DNA of 45,867 bases from Flavobacteriaceae bacterium (lineage in GTDB: Bacteria; Bacteroidota; Bacteroidia; Flavobacteriales; Flavobacteriaceae): contig JAURNV010000041.1 in the NCBI GenBank assembly GCA_030830005.1, positions 1 to 45,867 on the forward strand, read 5' to 3'. The position numbers and the translations under genes are program-made. This document shows, piece by piece, positions 6,789 through 17,233 of this stretch. Below the pieces are notes generated by a model. It saw only the letters and a program-made list of their open reading frames with translations, was not told the origin of the DNA and did no database searches. Position 1 is the first letter of the stretch, and each line of letters begins with the position of its first letter.

Positions 6789-9530
6789 CTAGAACCAAGT
6801 CCGCGAAAATAATTTAAAAATACCTGTGGGACTTAATGATAATTGAAAGCGAATTTGATTAGCATAAGTATTTTTTGTCATCAAGTTTCCAGTAGCATCG
6901 AAGAGCGGGAAGTGAATTTCAAAAAAATCAGGAACAATATTAAATGATAGCCCAGTGCCCCAATGTGAGGCGGTTTTATGGTTACTGTTTTTAATCCAAC
7001 CAACTTCAGCATACGCTTCTAACCAGCGCCATATCGTTGTTGAGCCTTGTGTAGTGATAAGCCAACGATTTGCACTGCTTACTTTTCCTGTCGTACGGAG
7101 CCCTCCTTCAGCTTTCACATATTGTTGGCTGAAAAACCCTTCACTTTCTGAGCGGCCATATAAGTCATATTGAAAAAGGTAATCATTAACTCTAGACGCA
7201 TTAAAATCAAAATAGGTGTCATTGGAGTTGTTTTGCAAAAACCCCCCTGCAAAAGCTCTAAAAACAATACGCCTATTAGGCTTGTAATAGGCAATATATT
7301 CAGATGAGACACTTACTTTTTTAAATGTACTTGCCCATTGAAGTTCTGAATTGTATGCTAGATTACTTAGCGCATTGCCACTTTTGGACTGAAAAGCAGC
7401 TAAGGAGACATTATAATTCCTTCTTGTGTCATCAATCGGTAAATCCTGAAGGTTAATTGAAACATGCCGTAATAAAAAGCTTGAACGGTGATTATTCTGA
7501 ATTCCTTTGGGACGGTAAAAAAGTTCTATTGAAGGCGTGAAAGCACTATATCTTTTTTTTGGTTCATAATGATAAGATGATCCAAAAAGTGTAAAACGCG
7601 TTAAGTAATGGGGCTTGTTTTCACGATACAGATTTACCAGTACAAAACCTAGGCCATTTATTTTTTTACTTTTAAGCCCGTATAAAGGACTTATTTTAAA
7701 CCTAAAATTATTGCTTAATAGACTGCTATTTCCTAAAGTAATCCCTGTTAATAGGCCATCATATATATTATATCCAAATTCAGGTGAGGTCAATAATATA
7801 GCCTCTCCGCTCTGTGGGATGTCTTGAAACAACCGTAGTTTCAAATTATTTCTAAAAAAAGCTCTTCCCGGTCTAAAGCTATTATTGTTTAAAGATAGCT
7901 CAGGGGCATAGTGATCTTTGTTTACGGTAATTGATGCAATTTGTGTTTTGTCGTAAACCTTATTGAAGGGCAAGTCTTTTCTTGTTAGCCAGCGAGTACT
8001 AATCGCACCTGTAGTAGTAGTTACTGTTAGTGGAACGGCTATTGCATTGTTTGTACTTGAAACGTAAATAGAATAATTATTATTCTCTATTTTCTTTCCT
8101 TTTATCAAAAAGTCTGGATGATTAATTTGTTTTACGTAATGCTCAAAAAACCAATCAACAGGCTTATCGGTGGATTTCTTTATATGCTTATAAAGAAAGC
8201 TATCTAAATGATTGCTTTTTGGTATTTCTTTTATGGCTTTTAATAGCGTATTATCACCCAAATAATCTTCCAAATAGAGTAGTGCAAGTCCAGCACGATT
8301 AGGATTGGCTACTTTTCTATTATAACGTGTTAATTTTTCTGGAGGCAATTCTAATGATTGTCCCCGATTTTTATTTCCAGAGATGTTGGCACTAATTTCC
8401 CAGCTACGATAATAGGGAGCTTGAGCAAAGTGATAGTTTTTAATTAAAGGCCACTTACTCAAATTTCCAGCCATTCTTAAATCGGGATATCGCTTCTGCA
8501 CATATTTCTGCCATAAAAAATAGGGCAAACCCGCTGTTGTCCAATTCGAAGTTCCAACTTGATTTCCAAAACGCTCTTGTACACATTGATGCAATAGGGT
8601 TATAAGTATTTTTAACTCGGTATATTGCGTTTTACTAAAAGCCCCCGTAAATTGTGGAATAGACTCTAGTAAATACAACGAATGCTGCTTATAAATTTTT
8701 TGAAAAGCGCCATATGTAACTCCCTGATTAGGTGAAAAAACTTCAGAAATAAAGGTTGAAATTTCATTTAACGCTTCTTTAAGCGCTGGAGTAATTGTGT
8801 CATTTGGAAGCATATCGGTCACAAGTTCTCCAGAACCAAAGGGAATCCTTTGATAAAATCTATTTTTGGTTAGTAGTAGCGCAGATGGTGATGCGGTTTC
8901 TTCTAATGGAAGGATTCTTTCTACCGAATCTGGTATATTAAAACGGTAACTAGTTTTTGCTTCAAGACTATTGGGGGTGCCATATCCTAAATTAGAGTCA
9001 AGTATCCATGAACCATCACTATTTAATTTAGCTAAAAGCAAATGCCAGTGTTGCGTAAACAGCTCATTTTTATCACGCCCAAATGTGAATGTAGCAGCAT
9101 CGGGCAATTTAACTTTGTAATTCAGTGTAAATGAAAAATTTTCATTTGGTGAAATGAAATTCTTCAGGGTAACTGCGATGATGTCAATGTTGTCTTTCAT
9201 TCTTTTCCATTGCAAGTCACTGTTATTGTGACGCATAGAAACGATATTGGTATGACCCCTTTGATGTTTTCCAGCTCGAATGAGTTTGTAATCGAATTCA
9301 TTTGCTAAAAACGTTCCTAAAGGGCTGTTTTCAGATGAGTACCCATGGTTCCAATCTAATAAATAGATTTTGTTGATGGGAATATTACTTGTGTTAGTCC
9401 AGACAATTTTTTGGTTTATCTCTAGTGGTTGATTACTACCATCCCAAGCAACATTCACTTCATAATTATGTTGTGCATGTATTGCATAAGTGCATAAAGA
9501 CAAAAAAGAAAAATATAAAAGACGAAGCAT
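6789..9530 (-). CDS. Inactive M1-type peptidase domain fused to an outer membrane barrel
   Basis: A 913-residue protein with a signal peptide (MLRLLYFSFLSLCTYAIHAQ, cleavage after HAQ). Residues 25-240 resemble the N-terminal beta domain of M1 aminopeptidases (KIVWTNTSNIPINKIYLLDW). The gluzincin region at 310-340 reads LLHQCVQERFGNQVG then NWTTAGLPYF. Where M1 enzymes have HExxH and a downstream NEG glutamate, this protein has H314-Q-C-V-Q318 and T-A333-G. The zinc and catalytic residues are lost, so it is probably not a peptidase. From about residue 540 it has alternating beta-strand segments and ends in Phe (FSRTWF), typical of an outer membrane beta-barrel. It directly abuts the upstream LOG gene (TAA then ATG order, no gap), so it is co-transcribed. 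The function is unknown; scaffold, binding or export roles are open. Confidence 0.75.
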   Translation of the reverse strand: MLRLLYFSFLSLCTYAIHAQHNYEVNVAWDGSNQPLEINQKIVWTNTSNIPINKIYLLDWNHGYSSENSPLGTFLANEFDYKLIRAGKHQRGHTNIVSMRHNNSDLQWKRMKDNIDIIAVTLKNFISPNENFSFTLNYKVKLPDAATFTFGRDKNELFTQHWHLLLAKLNSDGSWILDSNLGYGTPNSLEAKTSYRFNIPDSVERILPLEETASPSALLLTKNRFYQRIPFGSGELVTDMLPNDTITPALKEALNEISTFISEVFSPNQGVTYGAFQKIYKQHSLYLLESIPQFTGAFSKTQYTELKILITLLHQCVQERFGNQVGTSNWTTAGLPYFLWQKYVQKRYPDLRMAGNLSKWPLIKNYHFAQAPYYRSWEISANISGNKNRGQSLELPPEKLTRYNRKVANPNRAGLALLYLEDYLGDNTLLKAIKEIPKSNHLDSFLYKHIKKSTDKPVDWFFEHYVKQINHPDFLIKGKKIENNNYSIYVSSTNNAIAVPLTVTTTTGAISTRWLTRKDLPFNKVYDKTQIASITVNKDHYAPELSLNNNSFRPGRAFFRNNLKLRLFQDIPQSGEAILLTSPEFGYNIYDGLLTGITLGNSSLLSNNFRFKISPLYGLKSKKINGLGFVLVNLYRENKPHYLTRFTLFGSSYHYEPKKRYSAFTPSIELFYRPKGIQNNHRSSFLLRHVSINLQDLPIDDTRRNYNVSLAAFQSKSGNALSNLAYNSELQWASTFKKVSVSSEYIAYYKPNRRIVFRAFAGGFLQNNSNDTYFDFNASRVNDYLFQYDLYGRSESEGFFSQQYVKAEGGLRTTGKVSSANRWLITTQGSTTIWRWLEAYAEVGWIKNSNHKTASHWGTGLSFNIVPDFFEIHFPLFDATGNLMTKNTYANQIRFQLSLSPTGIFKLFSRTWF

Positions 9531-10205
9531 TTAAAAATTTGGAGTAAAGGTGTTTTTAGTATGAAACTCAACTACATGGTTGACGGCTTCATCAACATCG
9601 TCAACTACTTTGATTAGGTCTAAATCCTCTGGGCTAATATTGTGGTGTTCATCAAGAAGTGTTTGCCTAATCCAGTCGGTCATTCCTGACCAAAATTTTG
9701 AACCAAATAAAACAATGGGGAACTTGGTTATCTTTTTAGTTTGAATAAGTGTTAATGCTTCAAAAAGCTCGTCAAGAGTTCCAAAACCGCCAGGCATTAC
9801 AACAAAAGCTTGAGCATACTTAATAAACATAACCTTACGTACAAAGAAATAGTCAAAATTCATGAGTTTATCCTTATCTATGTAGGGGTTCTCATGTTGC
9901 TCAAATGGAAGTTCAATATTTAATCCTACGGATGTGCCCCCAGCTTGTTGGGCCCCTTTATTAGCAGCCTCCATTATACCGGGTCCGCCCCCTGTGATAA
10001 CACCAAATCCATGTGCTACAATCTTTTCAGCAATTTCTACAGTTTTGGTATAATAAGGGTGAGTTGGATTTGTTCGAGCCGAGCCAAAAATAGATACACA
10101 TGGGCCTATCAAACCCATTTGATCAAATCCGTTTACAAATTCTCCCATGATCTTAAAAAGCATCCAAGAGCTATTCGATTTCATTTCAGTCCATGTTTTT
10201 TCCAT
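9531..10205 (-). CDS. LOG/TIGR00730 family Rossmann-fold phosphoribohydrolase
   Basis: A 224-residue protein with the two family signatures: ITGGGPGIMEAANKGA around residue 75 and MPGGFGTLDELFEALT around residue 137 (PGGxGTxxE). Members cleave nucleoside 5'-monophosphates (cytokinin ribotides, AMP) at the N-glycosidic bond, releasing ribose 5-phosphate, and are cytosolic dimers. The frame is tight in its operon: 2 bases after uvrA, with the barrel protein gene beginning at the next base downstream. The physiological substrate in this bacterium is not evident. Confidence 0.88.
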   Translation of the reverse strand: MEKTWTEMKSNSSWMLFKIMGEFVNGFDQMGLIGPCVSIFGSARTNPTHPYYTKTVEIAEKIVAHGFGVITGGGPGIMEAANKGAQQAGGTSVGLNIELPFEQHENPYIDKDKLMNFDYFFVRKVMFIKYAQAFVVMPGGFGTLDELFEALTLIQTKKITKFPIVLFGSKFWSGMTDWIRQTLLDEHHNISPEDLDLIKVVDDVDEAVNHVVEFHTKNTFTPNF

Positions 10206-10207
10206 AT

Positions 10208-13033
10208 CTAGGTCTTAAGTTCTTGTCGTAAAAATCGAGCCGTATGGCTAGATTTGTTTTTAATAATATGCTCAGGGGTTCCTTCACAACAAATTGTACC
10301 GCCTTTGGTTCCCCCCTCGGGTCCAATATCAACAATATAATCCATTTGTTTGATGACATCTAAATTGTGCTCAATAATAATCATTGTATTTCCTTTATCA
10401 ACCAAACGATTTAAAACTCCCATTAAAACACGAATATCTTCAAAATGTAATCCTGTTGTCGGTTCGTCTAAGATATACAGGGTTTTTCCAGTATCTTTTT
10501 TTGAAAGCTCTGTAGCAAGCTTTATGCGTTGTGCCTCACCACCAGAAAGCGTAGTAGATTGTTGTCCTAAGGTAATATATCCCAATCCTACATCTTGAAT
10601 AGTTTTTAGCTTACGGTAAATTTTAGGGTAAGGCTCAAAAAAACGACAGGCATCGTTTATTGTCATCTCTAAAACATCAATAATGTTTTTATTTCGATAT
10701 CTAATTTCAAGGGTTTCGCGGTTAAATCGCTTCCCATAACAATCATCACACTGAACATATACATCAGGTAAAAAATTCATTTCAATAGTTTTTACACCTG
10801 CGCCTTGGCAGGTTTCACACCTTCCGCCTTTGACATTAAAACTAAATCGTCCTGGTTTATAGCCTCGTATCAAGGCCTCTGGTGTTTTGGTAAATAATTG
10901 TCTTATTTCACCAAAAACACCAGTATATGTAACAGGGTTGCTGCGTGGTGTTCTGCCAATTGGGGCTTGGTTAATATCAATTACTTTATCGATGTTATGT
11001 ATGCCTTTTACATTTTCGTAAGGCAATGGTTTTTTTACGGCATTAAAAAAAAGCATATTTAAAATAGGATAAAGCGTCTCGCTAATCAATGATGATTTAC
11101 CGCTTCCTGAAACACCGGTAACTCCAATCATACATCCAAGGGGTAGAGTCAAGCTCACATTTTTTAAATTATTTCCTGAACAGCCCTTAATTGTTAATTT
11201 TTTACCGTTCCCTTTCCGTCTAATTTCTGGAACTTGAATTTGTTTTTTGCCTGTTAAATATGCTGCAGTTTCTGTATTTAAGGTTATGATTTTTTTTGGG
11301 TGGGCAGCCGCTACAATATTTCCACCATGATGACCAGCTCCGGGCCCCATGTCAATCAAATAATCTGCTTTGTGCATGATTTCTTTATCGTGCTCAACAA
11401 CTATTACAGAGTTTCCTACATCACGCAACTGTATCAAAGACTCTATGAGTTTTTCATTATCACGTTGATGTAAACCAATACTAGGCTCATCTAAAATATA
11501 GAGTACACCAACAAGTTGCGCTCCAATTTGAGTTGCCAACCGAATGCGTTGGGCTTCGCCTCCAGAAAGAGATTTCGCTTTACGGTTTAAAGCCAAATAG
11601 TCTAATCCAACATCAATTAAAAATTGAAGTCTTTTTGAAATTTCAACTAGAACTTCGCTAGCAATAATTCGTTGTTTTGGCGAGAGTTTTACCGATAGAA
11701 GATGCACCCATTTGTTTAGGTGCGCAATATCCATTTGAGTAAGTTCAGCAATATTTTTATTATCAAGTTTAAAAAACAAGGCTTCTTTTCTAAGACGTGA
11801 GCCCTCACAATCAGGACACAAAATTTCATCCATAAAGCCTTTTGCCCATCGCTTAAGTGCACTGGTATGCGCTTCGTTAAATTGGTGTTTTAAAAATGGG
11901 ATAACGCCGTCATAATCTATAGTGTATTCCCTGGTAATGCCTAACGATTTTGAAGGCACCGAAAAGCGTTCCTTCCCGCCATAGAGAATAACATCTAATC
12001 CTTCTTTTGGAATAGTGCTTATAGGTTCAGAAAGGGAAAAGTTATAGCGCTGCGCAATACTCTCCATTTGTTTAAATGTCCAATTATTTTTTTCGCTGCC
12101 AATTGGAGTAATTCCTCCCGACTTTACAGAGATCGTATCGTCAGGTATGATTTTTTTTAAATTAACTTCATGTGTCAACCCCAAACCGTTGCAGGCGTTA
12201 CACATTCCTTTGGGTGAATTAAATGAAAAGGTATTTGGCTCGGGTTCTGCATAGGAAATACCTGTACTGGGGCACATTAGCTTACGACTAAAAAAACGCA
12301 CTTCAGAAGATTCGTACTCATATACCATAAGCATGTCATTTCCATGGTACATAGCAGTCGCAATACTTTCTGACAAACGTTTTCTATCCGAAATAGAATC
12401 TTTCACCAAAAGTCTATCAATAACAATCTCAATATCGTGAGTTTTATAGCGGTCTAATTTAAAATTTGATGTGAGTTCAACAAACTCGCCATCGGTTCTA
12501 ACTCTTGTAAAACCTTGTTTTACAATAGAGGAAAATAATTCGCGATAGTGTCCTTTTCGGGATTGAACAATTGGAGATAATATGCAAATTTTTTTGCCTT
12601 GATACGTTTTTAAAATGGTTTCCTGAATATCAGCATCGGAGTATTGTACCATCTTTTCATTGGTCTTGTAGCTGTATGCATCAGCTGCACGGGCATATAA
12701 CAGTCTTAAAAAGTCATATATTTCTGTAATAGTGCCTACAGTTGATCGGGGGCTTTTTCCGGTGGTCTTTTGTTCAATGGCAATAACTGGTGAAAGTCCA
12801 TCAATTTTATCAACATCAGGACGCTCGAGTCCTCCTAAAAATTGACGCGCATATGCCGAAAAGGTTTCGATGTAACGTCGTTGCCCTTCTGCGTAAATTG
12901 TATCAAACGCCAAAGAAGATTTTCCACTTCCAGAAAGTCCTGTTATAACAACTAGCTTGTTGCGTGGAATTTCGACGTCAATATTCTTTAGATTATGTAC
13001 TCGTGAACCCTGAACAACTATTTTTTCTTCCAT
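10208..13033 (-). CDS. uvrA: Excinuclease ABC subunit A
   Basis: A full-length 941-residue damage-recognition ATPase of nucleotide excision repair. It has two ABC modules: Walker [11 protein letters not shown] near residue 33 and [10 protein letters not shown] near 640; signatures [13 protein letters not shown] near 485 and [13 protein letters not shown] near 830; Walker [15 protein letters not shown] and [11 protein letters not shown]. Zinc-finger cysteines are visible ([32 protein letters not shown]). It acts with UvrB and UvrC, which are not in this window. It lies 34 bases downstream of acpH. A near-match promoter element (TATATTCG, 13049-13056) precedes it. Confidence 0.97.
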   Translation of the reverse strand: MEEKIVVQGSRVHNLKNIDVEIPRNKLVVITGLSGSGKSSLAFDTIYAEGQRRYIETFSAYARQFLGGLERPDVDKIDGLSPVIAIEQKTTGKSPRSTVGTITEIYDFLRLLYARAADAYSYKTNEKMVQYSDADIQETILKTYQGKKICILSPIVQSRKGHYRELFSSIVKQGFTRVRTDGEFVELTSNFKLDRYKTHDIEIVIDRLLVKDSISDRKRLSESIATAMYHGNDMLMVYEYESSEVRFFSRKLMCPSTGISYAEPEPNTFSFNSPKGMCNACNGLGLTHEVNLKKIIPDDTISVKSGGITPIGSEKNNWTFKQMESIAQRYNFSLSEPISTIPKEGLDVILYGGKERFSVPSKSLGITREYTIDYDGVIPFLKHQFNEAHTSALKRWAKGFMDEILCPDCEGSRLRKEALFFKLDNKNIAELTQMDIAHLNKWVHLLSVKLSPKQRIIASEVLVEISKRLQFLIDVGLDYLALNRKAKSLSGGEAQRIRLATQIGAQLVGVLYILDEPSIGLHQRDNEKLIESLIQLRDVGNSVIVVEHDKEIMHKADYLIDMGPGAGHHGGNIVAAAHPKKIITLNTETAAYLTGKKQIQVPEIRRKGNGKKLTIKGCSGNNLKNVSLTLPLGCMIGVTGVSGSGKSSLISETLYPILNMLFFNAVKKPLPYENVKGIHNIDKVIDINQAPIGRTPRSNPVTYTGVFGEIRQLFTKTPEALIRGYKPGRFSFNVKGGRCETCQGAGVKTIEMNFLPDVYVQCDDCYGKRFNRETLEIRYRNKNIIDVLEMTINDACRFFEPYPKIYRKLKTIQDVGLGYITLGQQSTTLSGGEAQRIKLATELSKKDTGKTLYILDEPTTGLHFEDIRVLMGVLNRLVDKGNTMIIIEHNLDVIKQMDYIVDIGPEGGTKGGTICCEGTPEHIIKNKSSHTARFLRQELKT

Positions 13034-13067
13034 AGAAAAGGCAAACCTCGAATATAAGTGATTTTAA

Positions 13068-13664
13068 CTAAGTATCTAAGTGAGGAATGCTATTTTTAAA
13101 TATGGTACACGCATGCATTACATCAGGGTAAAATTGCAAAAAACCTTTTTGAAGTTTTCCATAATGTTCAATTAAACTTGATGTCCCTTCTTCAATTTCG
13201 TCTATCCCACTGCGCTTTGCCATTTTGGCAAGAATGTACGTGATGCCCTCAACGGTTTGGTATTTTGCTAACCAATCATGCGCAATCATTCCTTTCAAGT
13301 AAAGCTGAGCTGAAGGGGGAAGGGCACCATGGTTTAGTTGCAATAACGCCTGCACTTGAGTAATGAAATCTTTAAGCGAGAGTTGATAAAAACTTGAAAA
13401 ATGAATCGCCAAAAAATGATCGTAAATGATATCAATTAGCACTCTACTTAGATGTCTATGCCTGACAAATAGTAATTTTCGTAATTCTTTAGTGATGTGA
13501 TGTGTATCTGTAAAATAGTCAATTTTACGATGCATTTTAACTCCCACCTGAATGTCCTTATTAAATGTTGGTAAGTCTTTGTTTCGAATATGATCACCAA
13601 TAAAATTTCCAACAAGCAAACCTTCATTAGGAAACGAAAGTGCAAAATGCGCCAAATAATTCAT
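13068..13664 (-). CDS. acpH: Acyl carrier protein phosphodiesterase (DUF479)
   Basis: A 198-residue protein of the AcpH/DUF479 family. It starts MNYLAHFALS and has GNFIGDHIRN, KMHRKIDYFTDTH and LIDIIYDHFLAIHF. These His/Asp clusters are the family's HD-like metal site. The enzyme removes the 4'-phosphopantetheine group from holo-ACP. It is divergent from glmM, with 38 bases between the starts, and may be the first gene of the acpH-uvrA-LOG-barrel transcript. Confidence 0.85.
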   Translation of the reverse strand: MNYLAHFALSFPNEGLLVGNFIGDHIRNKDLPTFNKDIQVGVKMHRKIDYFTDTHHITKELRKLLFVRHRHLSRVLIDIIYDHFLAIHFSSFYQLSLKDFITQVQALLQLNHGALPPSAQLYLKGMIAHDWLAKYQTVEGITYILAKMAKRSGIDEIEEGTSSLIEHYGKLQKGFLQFYPDVMHACTIFKNSIPHLDT

Positions 13665-13681
13665 CGATGAAAGCTTATGCT

Positions 13682-13689
13682 TATATTTG
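13682..13689 (+). promoter_or_regulatory. -7 promoter element for glmM
   Basis: TATATTTG, an exact TAnnTTTG, ends 13 bases before the glmM ATG. Confidence 0.55.
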
Positions 13690-13702
13690 AAAAAACAAAA
13701 GT

Positions 13703-15091
13703 ATGACTTTAATTGCCTCGGTTTCTGGAATTCGCGGCACTATTGGTGGCGCTGTTTCAACTAACCTGACTCCTCTTGATATTGTTTCATTTGCGGCAGC
13801 ATATGGCTCTTGGTTGAAATCTAATCATAAGGAAGTCTGTACGGTTGTCATTGGTCGAGATGCCCGGATATCAGGCCCAATGGTGCAACAGCTTGTTCAG
13901 CAAACGTTGGTTGGTCTTGGAATTGATGTCATTGATGTTGGTCTTTCAACAACACCTACGGTAGAAATGGAGGTAGTAAGACAAATGGCTCAAGGAGGAA
14001 TTATTCTTACGGCAAGTCATAACCCAAAAGAATGGAATGCCCTAAAACTCCTAAATGCTAAAGGTGAATTTATCAGTAAAACTGATGGTGAAGCCCTTAT
14101 GGGATATATTGAGAATCAAACATTTGATTTTGCAGCTGTTGATATGTTGGGTAAAATTTCACATTGTAATGATGCTCTAGAGGCGCATATTGATCAGATA
14201 CTAGCGCTTCCATTGGTTGATGTAAATGCAATTAAAGCTGCAAATTTCAACGTTGTTGTTGATGGGGTAAATTCCTCAGGTGGAGTAGCTGTTCCCAAGC
14301 TACTTGATGTCTTAGGAGTGCGTTTAACTGAAATTCATTGCATACCAAATGGTAATTTCCCTCATAATCCAGAACCATTAAAAGAGCATTTGACAGATTT
14401 GGCTGATGCAGTTTTGCGCCACAACGCCCACCTTGGAATTGCTGTTGACCCCGATGTAGATCGGCTGGTTTTTATGGATGAAAAAGGTGAATTGTTCGGA
14501 GAAGAATATACCCTTGTTGCTTGTGCAGATTATGTCTTGAAGCACAAAAAAGGAGCAGTTGTCTCAAACCTTTCTTCATCACGTTCCTTGGCTGATTTAG
14601 CCAAAAGTCATGGTGTTGATTATCACGCAAGTGCAGTTGGAGAAGTTCATGTAGTAGATAAAATGAAAGCTGTTCACGCTGTAATTGGTGGTGAAGGAAA
14701 TGGTGGAGTCATTCTTCCGTCTCTACACTATGGTCGGGATGCTTTGGTAGGTATAGCGTTATTTTTAAGTCATTTGGCACATGAAAGAAAAACTGTTTCC
14801 GCATTAAAGAGTGACTATTCTCATTATGTTATGGTAAAACAAAAAATCGAACTTTCGCCCGAATGGGATTCAGAAGCTTTACTTGCTTATGTTGCAAAAT
14901 ACTTTAATAATGAAAATGTTACTACCACTGATGGTGTGAAAATTGATTTTGAACATTCTTGGATTCATTTGCGAAAGTCAAACACCGAACCCATTTTACG
15001 CCTTTATGCTGAAGCAAAAACCAAAACACATATTCTGGAGCAAATAAAAAAAGTAGAGCGTGTAATTAAGACTTTTGACGCATCAATTTAA
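13703..15091 (+). CDS. glmM: Phosphoglucosamine mutase (phosphohexomutase family)
   Basis: A 462-residue alpha-D-phosphohexomutase. It has the phosphoserine loop TASHNPKEWN (residues 103-112, S105), the metal loop DPDVDRLVF near residue 246, the sugar-specificity loop GGEGNGG near 330 and the phosphate-binding RKSNTEPILRLYAEAK near the C-terminus. The start SVSGIRGTIGG and the length fit GlmM of Bacteroidota, converting glucosamine-6-P to glucosamine-1-P for UDP-GlcNAc and so for peptidoglycan and lipid A. Phosphomannomutase activity cannot be excluded from sequence. The 3' end overlaps the convergent acyltransferase gene by 26 bases. Confidence 0.88.
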   Translation: MTLIASVSGIRGTIGGAVSTNLTPLDIVSFAAAYGSWLKSNHKEVCTVVIGRDARISGPMVQQLVQQTLVGLGIDVIDVGLSTTPTVEMEVVRQMAQGGIILTASHNPKEWNALKLLNAKGEFISKTDGEALMGYIENQTFDFAAVDMLGKISHCNDALEAHIDQILALPLVDVNAIKAANFNVVVDGVNSSGGVAVPKLLDVLGVRLTEIHCIPNGNFPHNPEPLKEHLTDLADAVLRHNAHLGIAVDPDVDRLVFMDEKGELFGEEYTLVACADYVLKHKKGAVVSNLSSSRSLADLAKSHGVDYHASAVGEVHVVDKMKAVHAVIGGEGNGGVILPSLHYGRDALVGIALFLSHLAHERKTVSALKSDYSHYVMVKQKIELSPEWDSEALLAYVAKYFNNENVTTTDGVKIDFEHSWIHLRKSNTEPILRLYAEAKTKTHILEQIKKVERVIKTFDASI

Positions 15092-15944
15092 AGCGATTGT
15101 GCGTCCAAAAATAGACAGAAGGATCTTCTTTAATTTGTTTTTCAAGTTCTTCATAATAAGTGTCCGTAATTTGGTAATCGGGAAGGGAATTAGGGTTCTC
15201 TGCTAAAACAGCAATAGAAGTTTCATAATAACCTCTTTTTAAGCGTTTGATTTTACCCATCACTACTGGAACATCAAATTCTTTACCTAGTCGTTCAGCA
15301 CCAGTAAATACAGGAACCTCATGTCCGAAAAAGGTACGATAGTAATTCTTCGCCTTTTTTTGAGGAGATTGGTCTCCAGCGAAGCCAATTAACCCCAGTG
15401 TATTAGTGTGTTGCATTTTGGTAAATTCTTTTGCAAAACGTTTTCTAGAAATCAGATATGAACCATGCTTTGACCTAACGCGTTTGAAGTAATTATCAAA
15501 AGATTTGTTTTCTAAAGGAGCGTATATGGCATATGGAATATGCGGGACATGGTAACCTATAGACAACATCCACTCAAAATTTCCGTAATGTCCAATGAGC
15601 ATAAAAACTGATTTTCCCTCAGCGGCAAATTTTTCTAAGACCTCTGGGTTTTTAATGGTAAATCGACGCATCATATCTTTTTTAGACATACCATTTACTT
15701 TTATGGCTTCTAAAAAAAGATCACACAGATATTTATAAAATTTTTTTTCTAATGCTACTTGCTTTTGGGGTGTTGTAGCAAGTCCTGCTAGTTGTATATT
15801 TTTACGGACTACTTTTTTTCGATAGCCTATAATGTAATAGACTAATACATAAGCGACATCAGAAAATAGGAAAATAGCCCAAAAGGGTAGGCTTGAAATA
15901 AAAAACAGAAAGGGATATAAAAGGATAAATACAAGGCGATTCAT
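15066..15944 (-). CDS. Lipid A-type lysophospholipid acyltransferase (LpxL/HtrB family)
   Basis: A 292-residue LPLAT with an N-terminal membrane segment (residues 3-35, LVFILLYPFLFFISSLPFWA) and the catalytic HX4E motif in LIGHYGNFEWML, followed by YAPLENKSFDNYFKRVR and GFAGDQSPQ. Members transfer a secondary acyl chain from acyl-ACP to the lipid A precursor at the inner membrane. It is 29 bases downstream of the TlpA lipoprotein gene and probably co-transcribed with it. The tail overlaps glmM convergently. Confidence 0.88.
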   Translation of the reverse strand: MNRLVFILLYPFLFFISSLPFWAIFLFSDVAYVLVYYIIGYRKKVVRKNIQLAGLATTPQKQVALEKKFYKYLCDLFLEAIKVNGMSKKDMMRRFTIKNPEVLEKFAAEGKSVFMLIGHYGNFEWMLSIGYHVPHIPYAIYAPLENKSFDNYFKRVRSKHGSYLISRKRFAKEFTKMQHTNTLGLIGFAGDQSPQKKAKNYYRTFFGHEVPVFTGAERLGKEFDVPVVMGKIKRLKRGYYETSIAVLAENPNSLPDYQITDTYYEELEKQIKEDPSVYFWTHNRFKLMRQKS

Positions 15945-15973
15945 GGGTTGCAGTTATAGCCCCAAAAGATGGA

Positions 15974-17101
15974 TTAAAGTAATTTTTCTAATGTAGGTAA
16001 AATATCTTCAGCATGATTTCCTCTAAAAATAACCTTTCCCTCGTTATCAAGAAGAAACAATGTGGGAATTGATTTTACTCCATATTGTTTTGCAATAGGG
16101 TCATCCCAACGCTTTAAGTAAGAAACATGTGTCCATGCCAACTTATCGCTTGCAATAGCTTTTTGCCAACTTTCTTTGTCCTTGTCAATTGAAACACCAA
16201 TTACAGCAAGTCCTTTGTCTTTGTAAGTTTCGTGGATCTTAACCAAATTTGGACTATCTACACGGCAAGGACCACACCAAGATGCCCAAAAATCGATAAG
16301 GGTATATTTTCCAAGTGCAGTGTATAGCGCTTGCGTATTTCCGTTTATATCAGGTGCAATAAAATCAGGTGCAATATCCCCCACACTTACTCCTTCTTCA
16401 CTTTCTTCTTCAGTTTTTTCTTCCTGTGGTTCAGGCGCAACAATTTCTCCTATTTTAACACCAGACTTTGTTTTTTTTAGGGTTTTACTAAAGGAGTTAT
16501 AAATTTCACTCGCTTCCTCTTTTTCAATAATTTTATTACCTAACAATTGCTCTAAAATTAACGTTGAAATATAGGATTCTGGGTTAGATTTCACGTATTC
16601 GATTTGCAAATCATTAAACTTCTCTTGCATATCTTCTAACTGGTCTTGTAGGTCAACATACGCAAGGCTGTCTCTAGAAATTATCGCATTACGCATCTCG
16701 TTTTGAATTGAAAACAAATCGTCAACAATAGGAGTGGTTTCATTGATATAAAGTTTAAATTCTTTATTGGATTTTGTACCTCGTACAACCGAAGAACGAA
16801 TACTATCTTTATAAATCTCAACGGCAATATCACCAGGCTCAAGTACAAAAGGAACTACGTCTCGATTTCCTTCTAAAAGCAAATAATGCATTTCTGGGAG
16901 TTCAATAGTGCCTGAATAGGATGAGATTCCTTCTTTAATAAGTAGGGTGTCAATTGTTTTCGGTTGGTTGTTGTCGTCTAGCATAATGAGGTAGAGCTGT
17001 TGTTCGTCTTGCACATCTGCCGAAACATTTAAGGTGTAATCTGTTGATTGACAAGAAAGGAAGAAAACACCTCCAAAAGCTAATAAAATAAGTTTTCGCA
17101 T
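15974..17101 (-). CDS. TlpA-like thiol-disulfide lipoprotein with DUF4369 domain
   Basis: A 375-residue periplasmic lipoprotein: signal MRKLILLAFGGVFFLSC with lipobox FLSC (Cys17), an N-terminal DUF4369-type beta domain (about 25-130), a helical linker with an acidic stretch near residue 230, and a C-terminal AhpC/TSA-thioredoxin domain with WASWCGPC (C276, C279) and the cis-Pro loop KSIPTLF. It probably reduces or isomerises disulfides in envelope proteins. It has its own TAAATTTG promoter element. The divergent neighbour is aroC. Confidence 0.9.
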   Translation of the reverse strand: MRKLILLAFGGVFFLSCQSTDYTLNVSADVQDEQQLYLIMLDDNNQPKTIDTLLIKEGISSYSGTIELPEMHYLLLEGNRDVVPFVLEPGDIAVEIYKDSIRSSVVRGTKSNKEFKLYINETTPIVDDLFSIQNEMRNAIISRDSLAYVDLQDQLEDMQEKFNDLQIEYVKSNPESYISTLILEQLLGNKIIEKEEASEIYNSFSKTLKKTKSGVKIGEIVAPEPQEEKTEEESEEGVSVGDIAPDFIAPDINGNTQALYTALGKYTLIDFWASWCGPCRVDSPNLVKIHETYKDKGLAVIGVSIDKDKESWQKAIASDKLAWTHVSYLKRWDDPIAKQYGVKSIPTLFLLDNEGKVIFRGNHAEDILPTLEKLL

Positions 17102-17115
17102 GGTAAAATTTTACG

Positions 17116-17123
17116 CAAATTTA
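17116..17123 (-). promoter_or_regulatory. -7 promoter element for the TlpA gene
   Basis: The minus strand reads TAAATTTG, exact TAnnTTTG, 14 bases before the ATG at 17101. Confidence 0.55.
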
Positions 17124-17157
17124 GTAAAAAAGAAATGGTGAAATATGTCAAGTAAAA

Positions 17158-17190
17158 CCTTCTTTAATAACTCCATCAACAAAAAGAAGG
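17158..17190. repeat. Inverted repeat between divergent promoters
   Basis: CCTTCTTT (17158-17165) and AAAGAAGG (17183-17190) form an 8-bp inverted repeat with a 17-base spacer, between the TlpA and aroC promoters. It could be an operator or chance. Confidence 0.25.
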
Positions 17191-17233
17191 CAAACAAGGT
17201 TATCGTTTAAATAGGTATTGTTAATATATCTCG

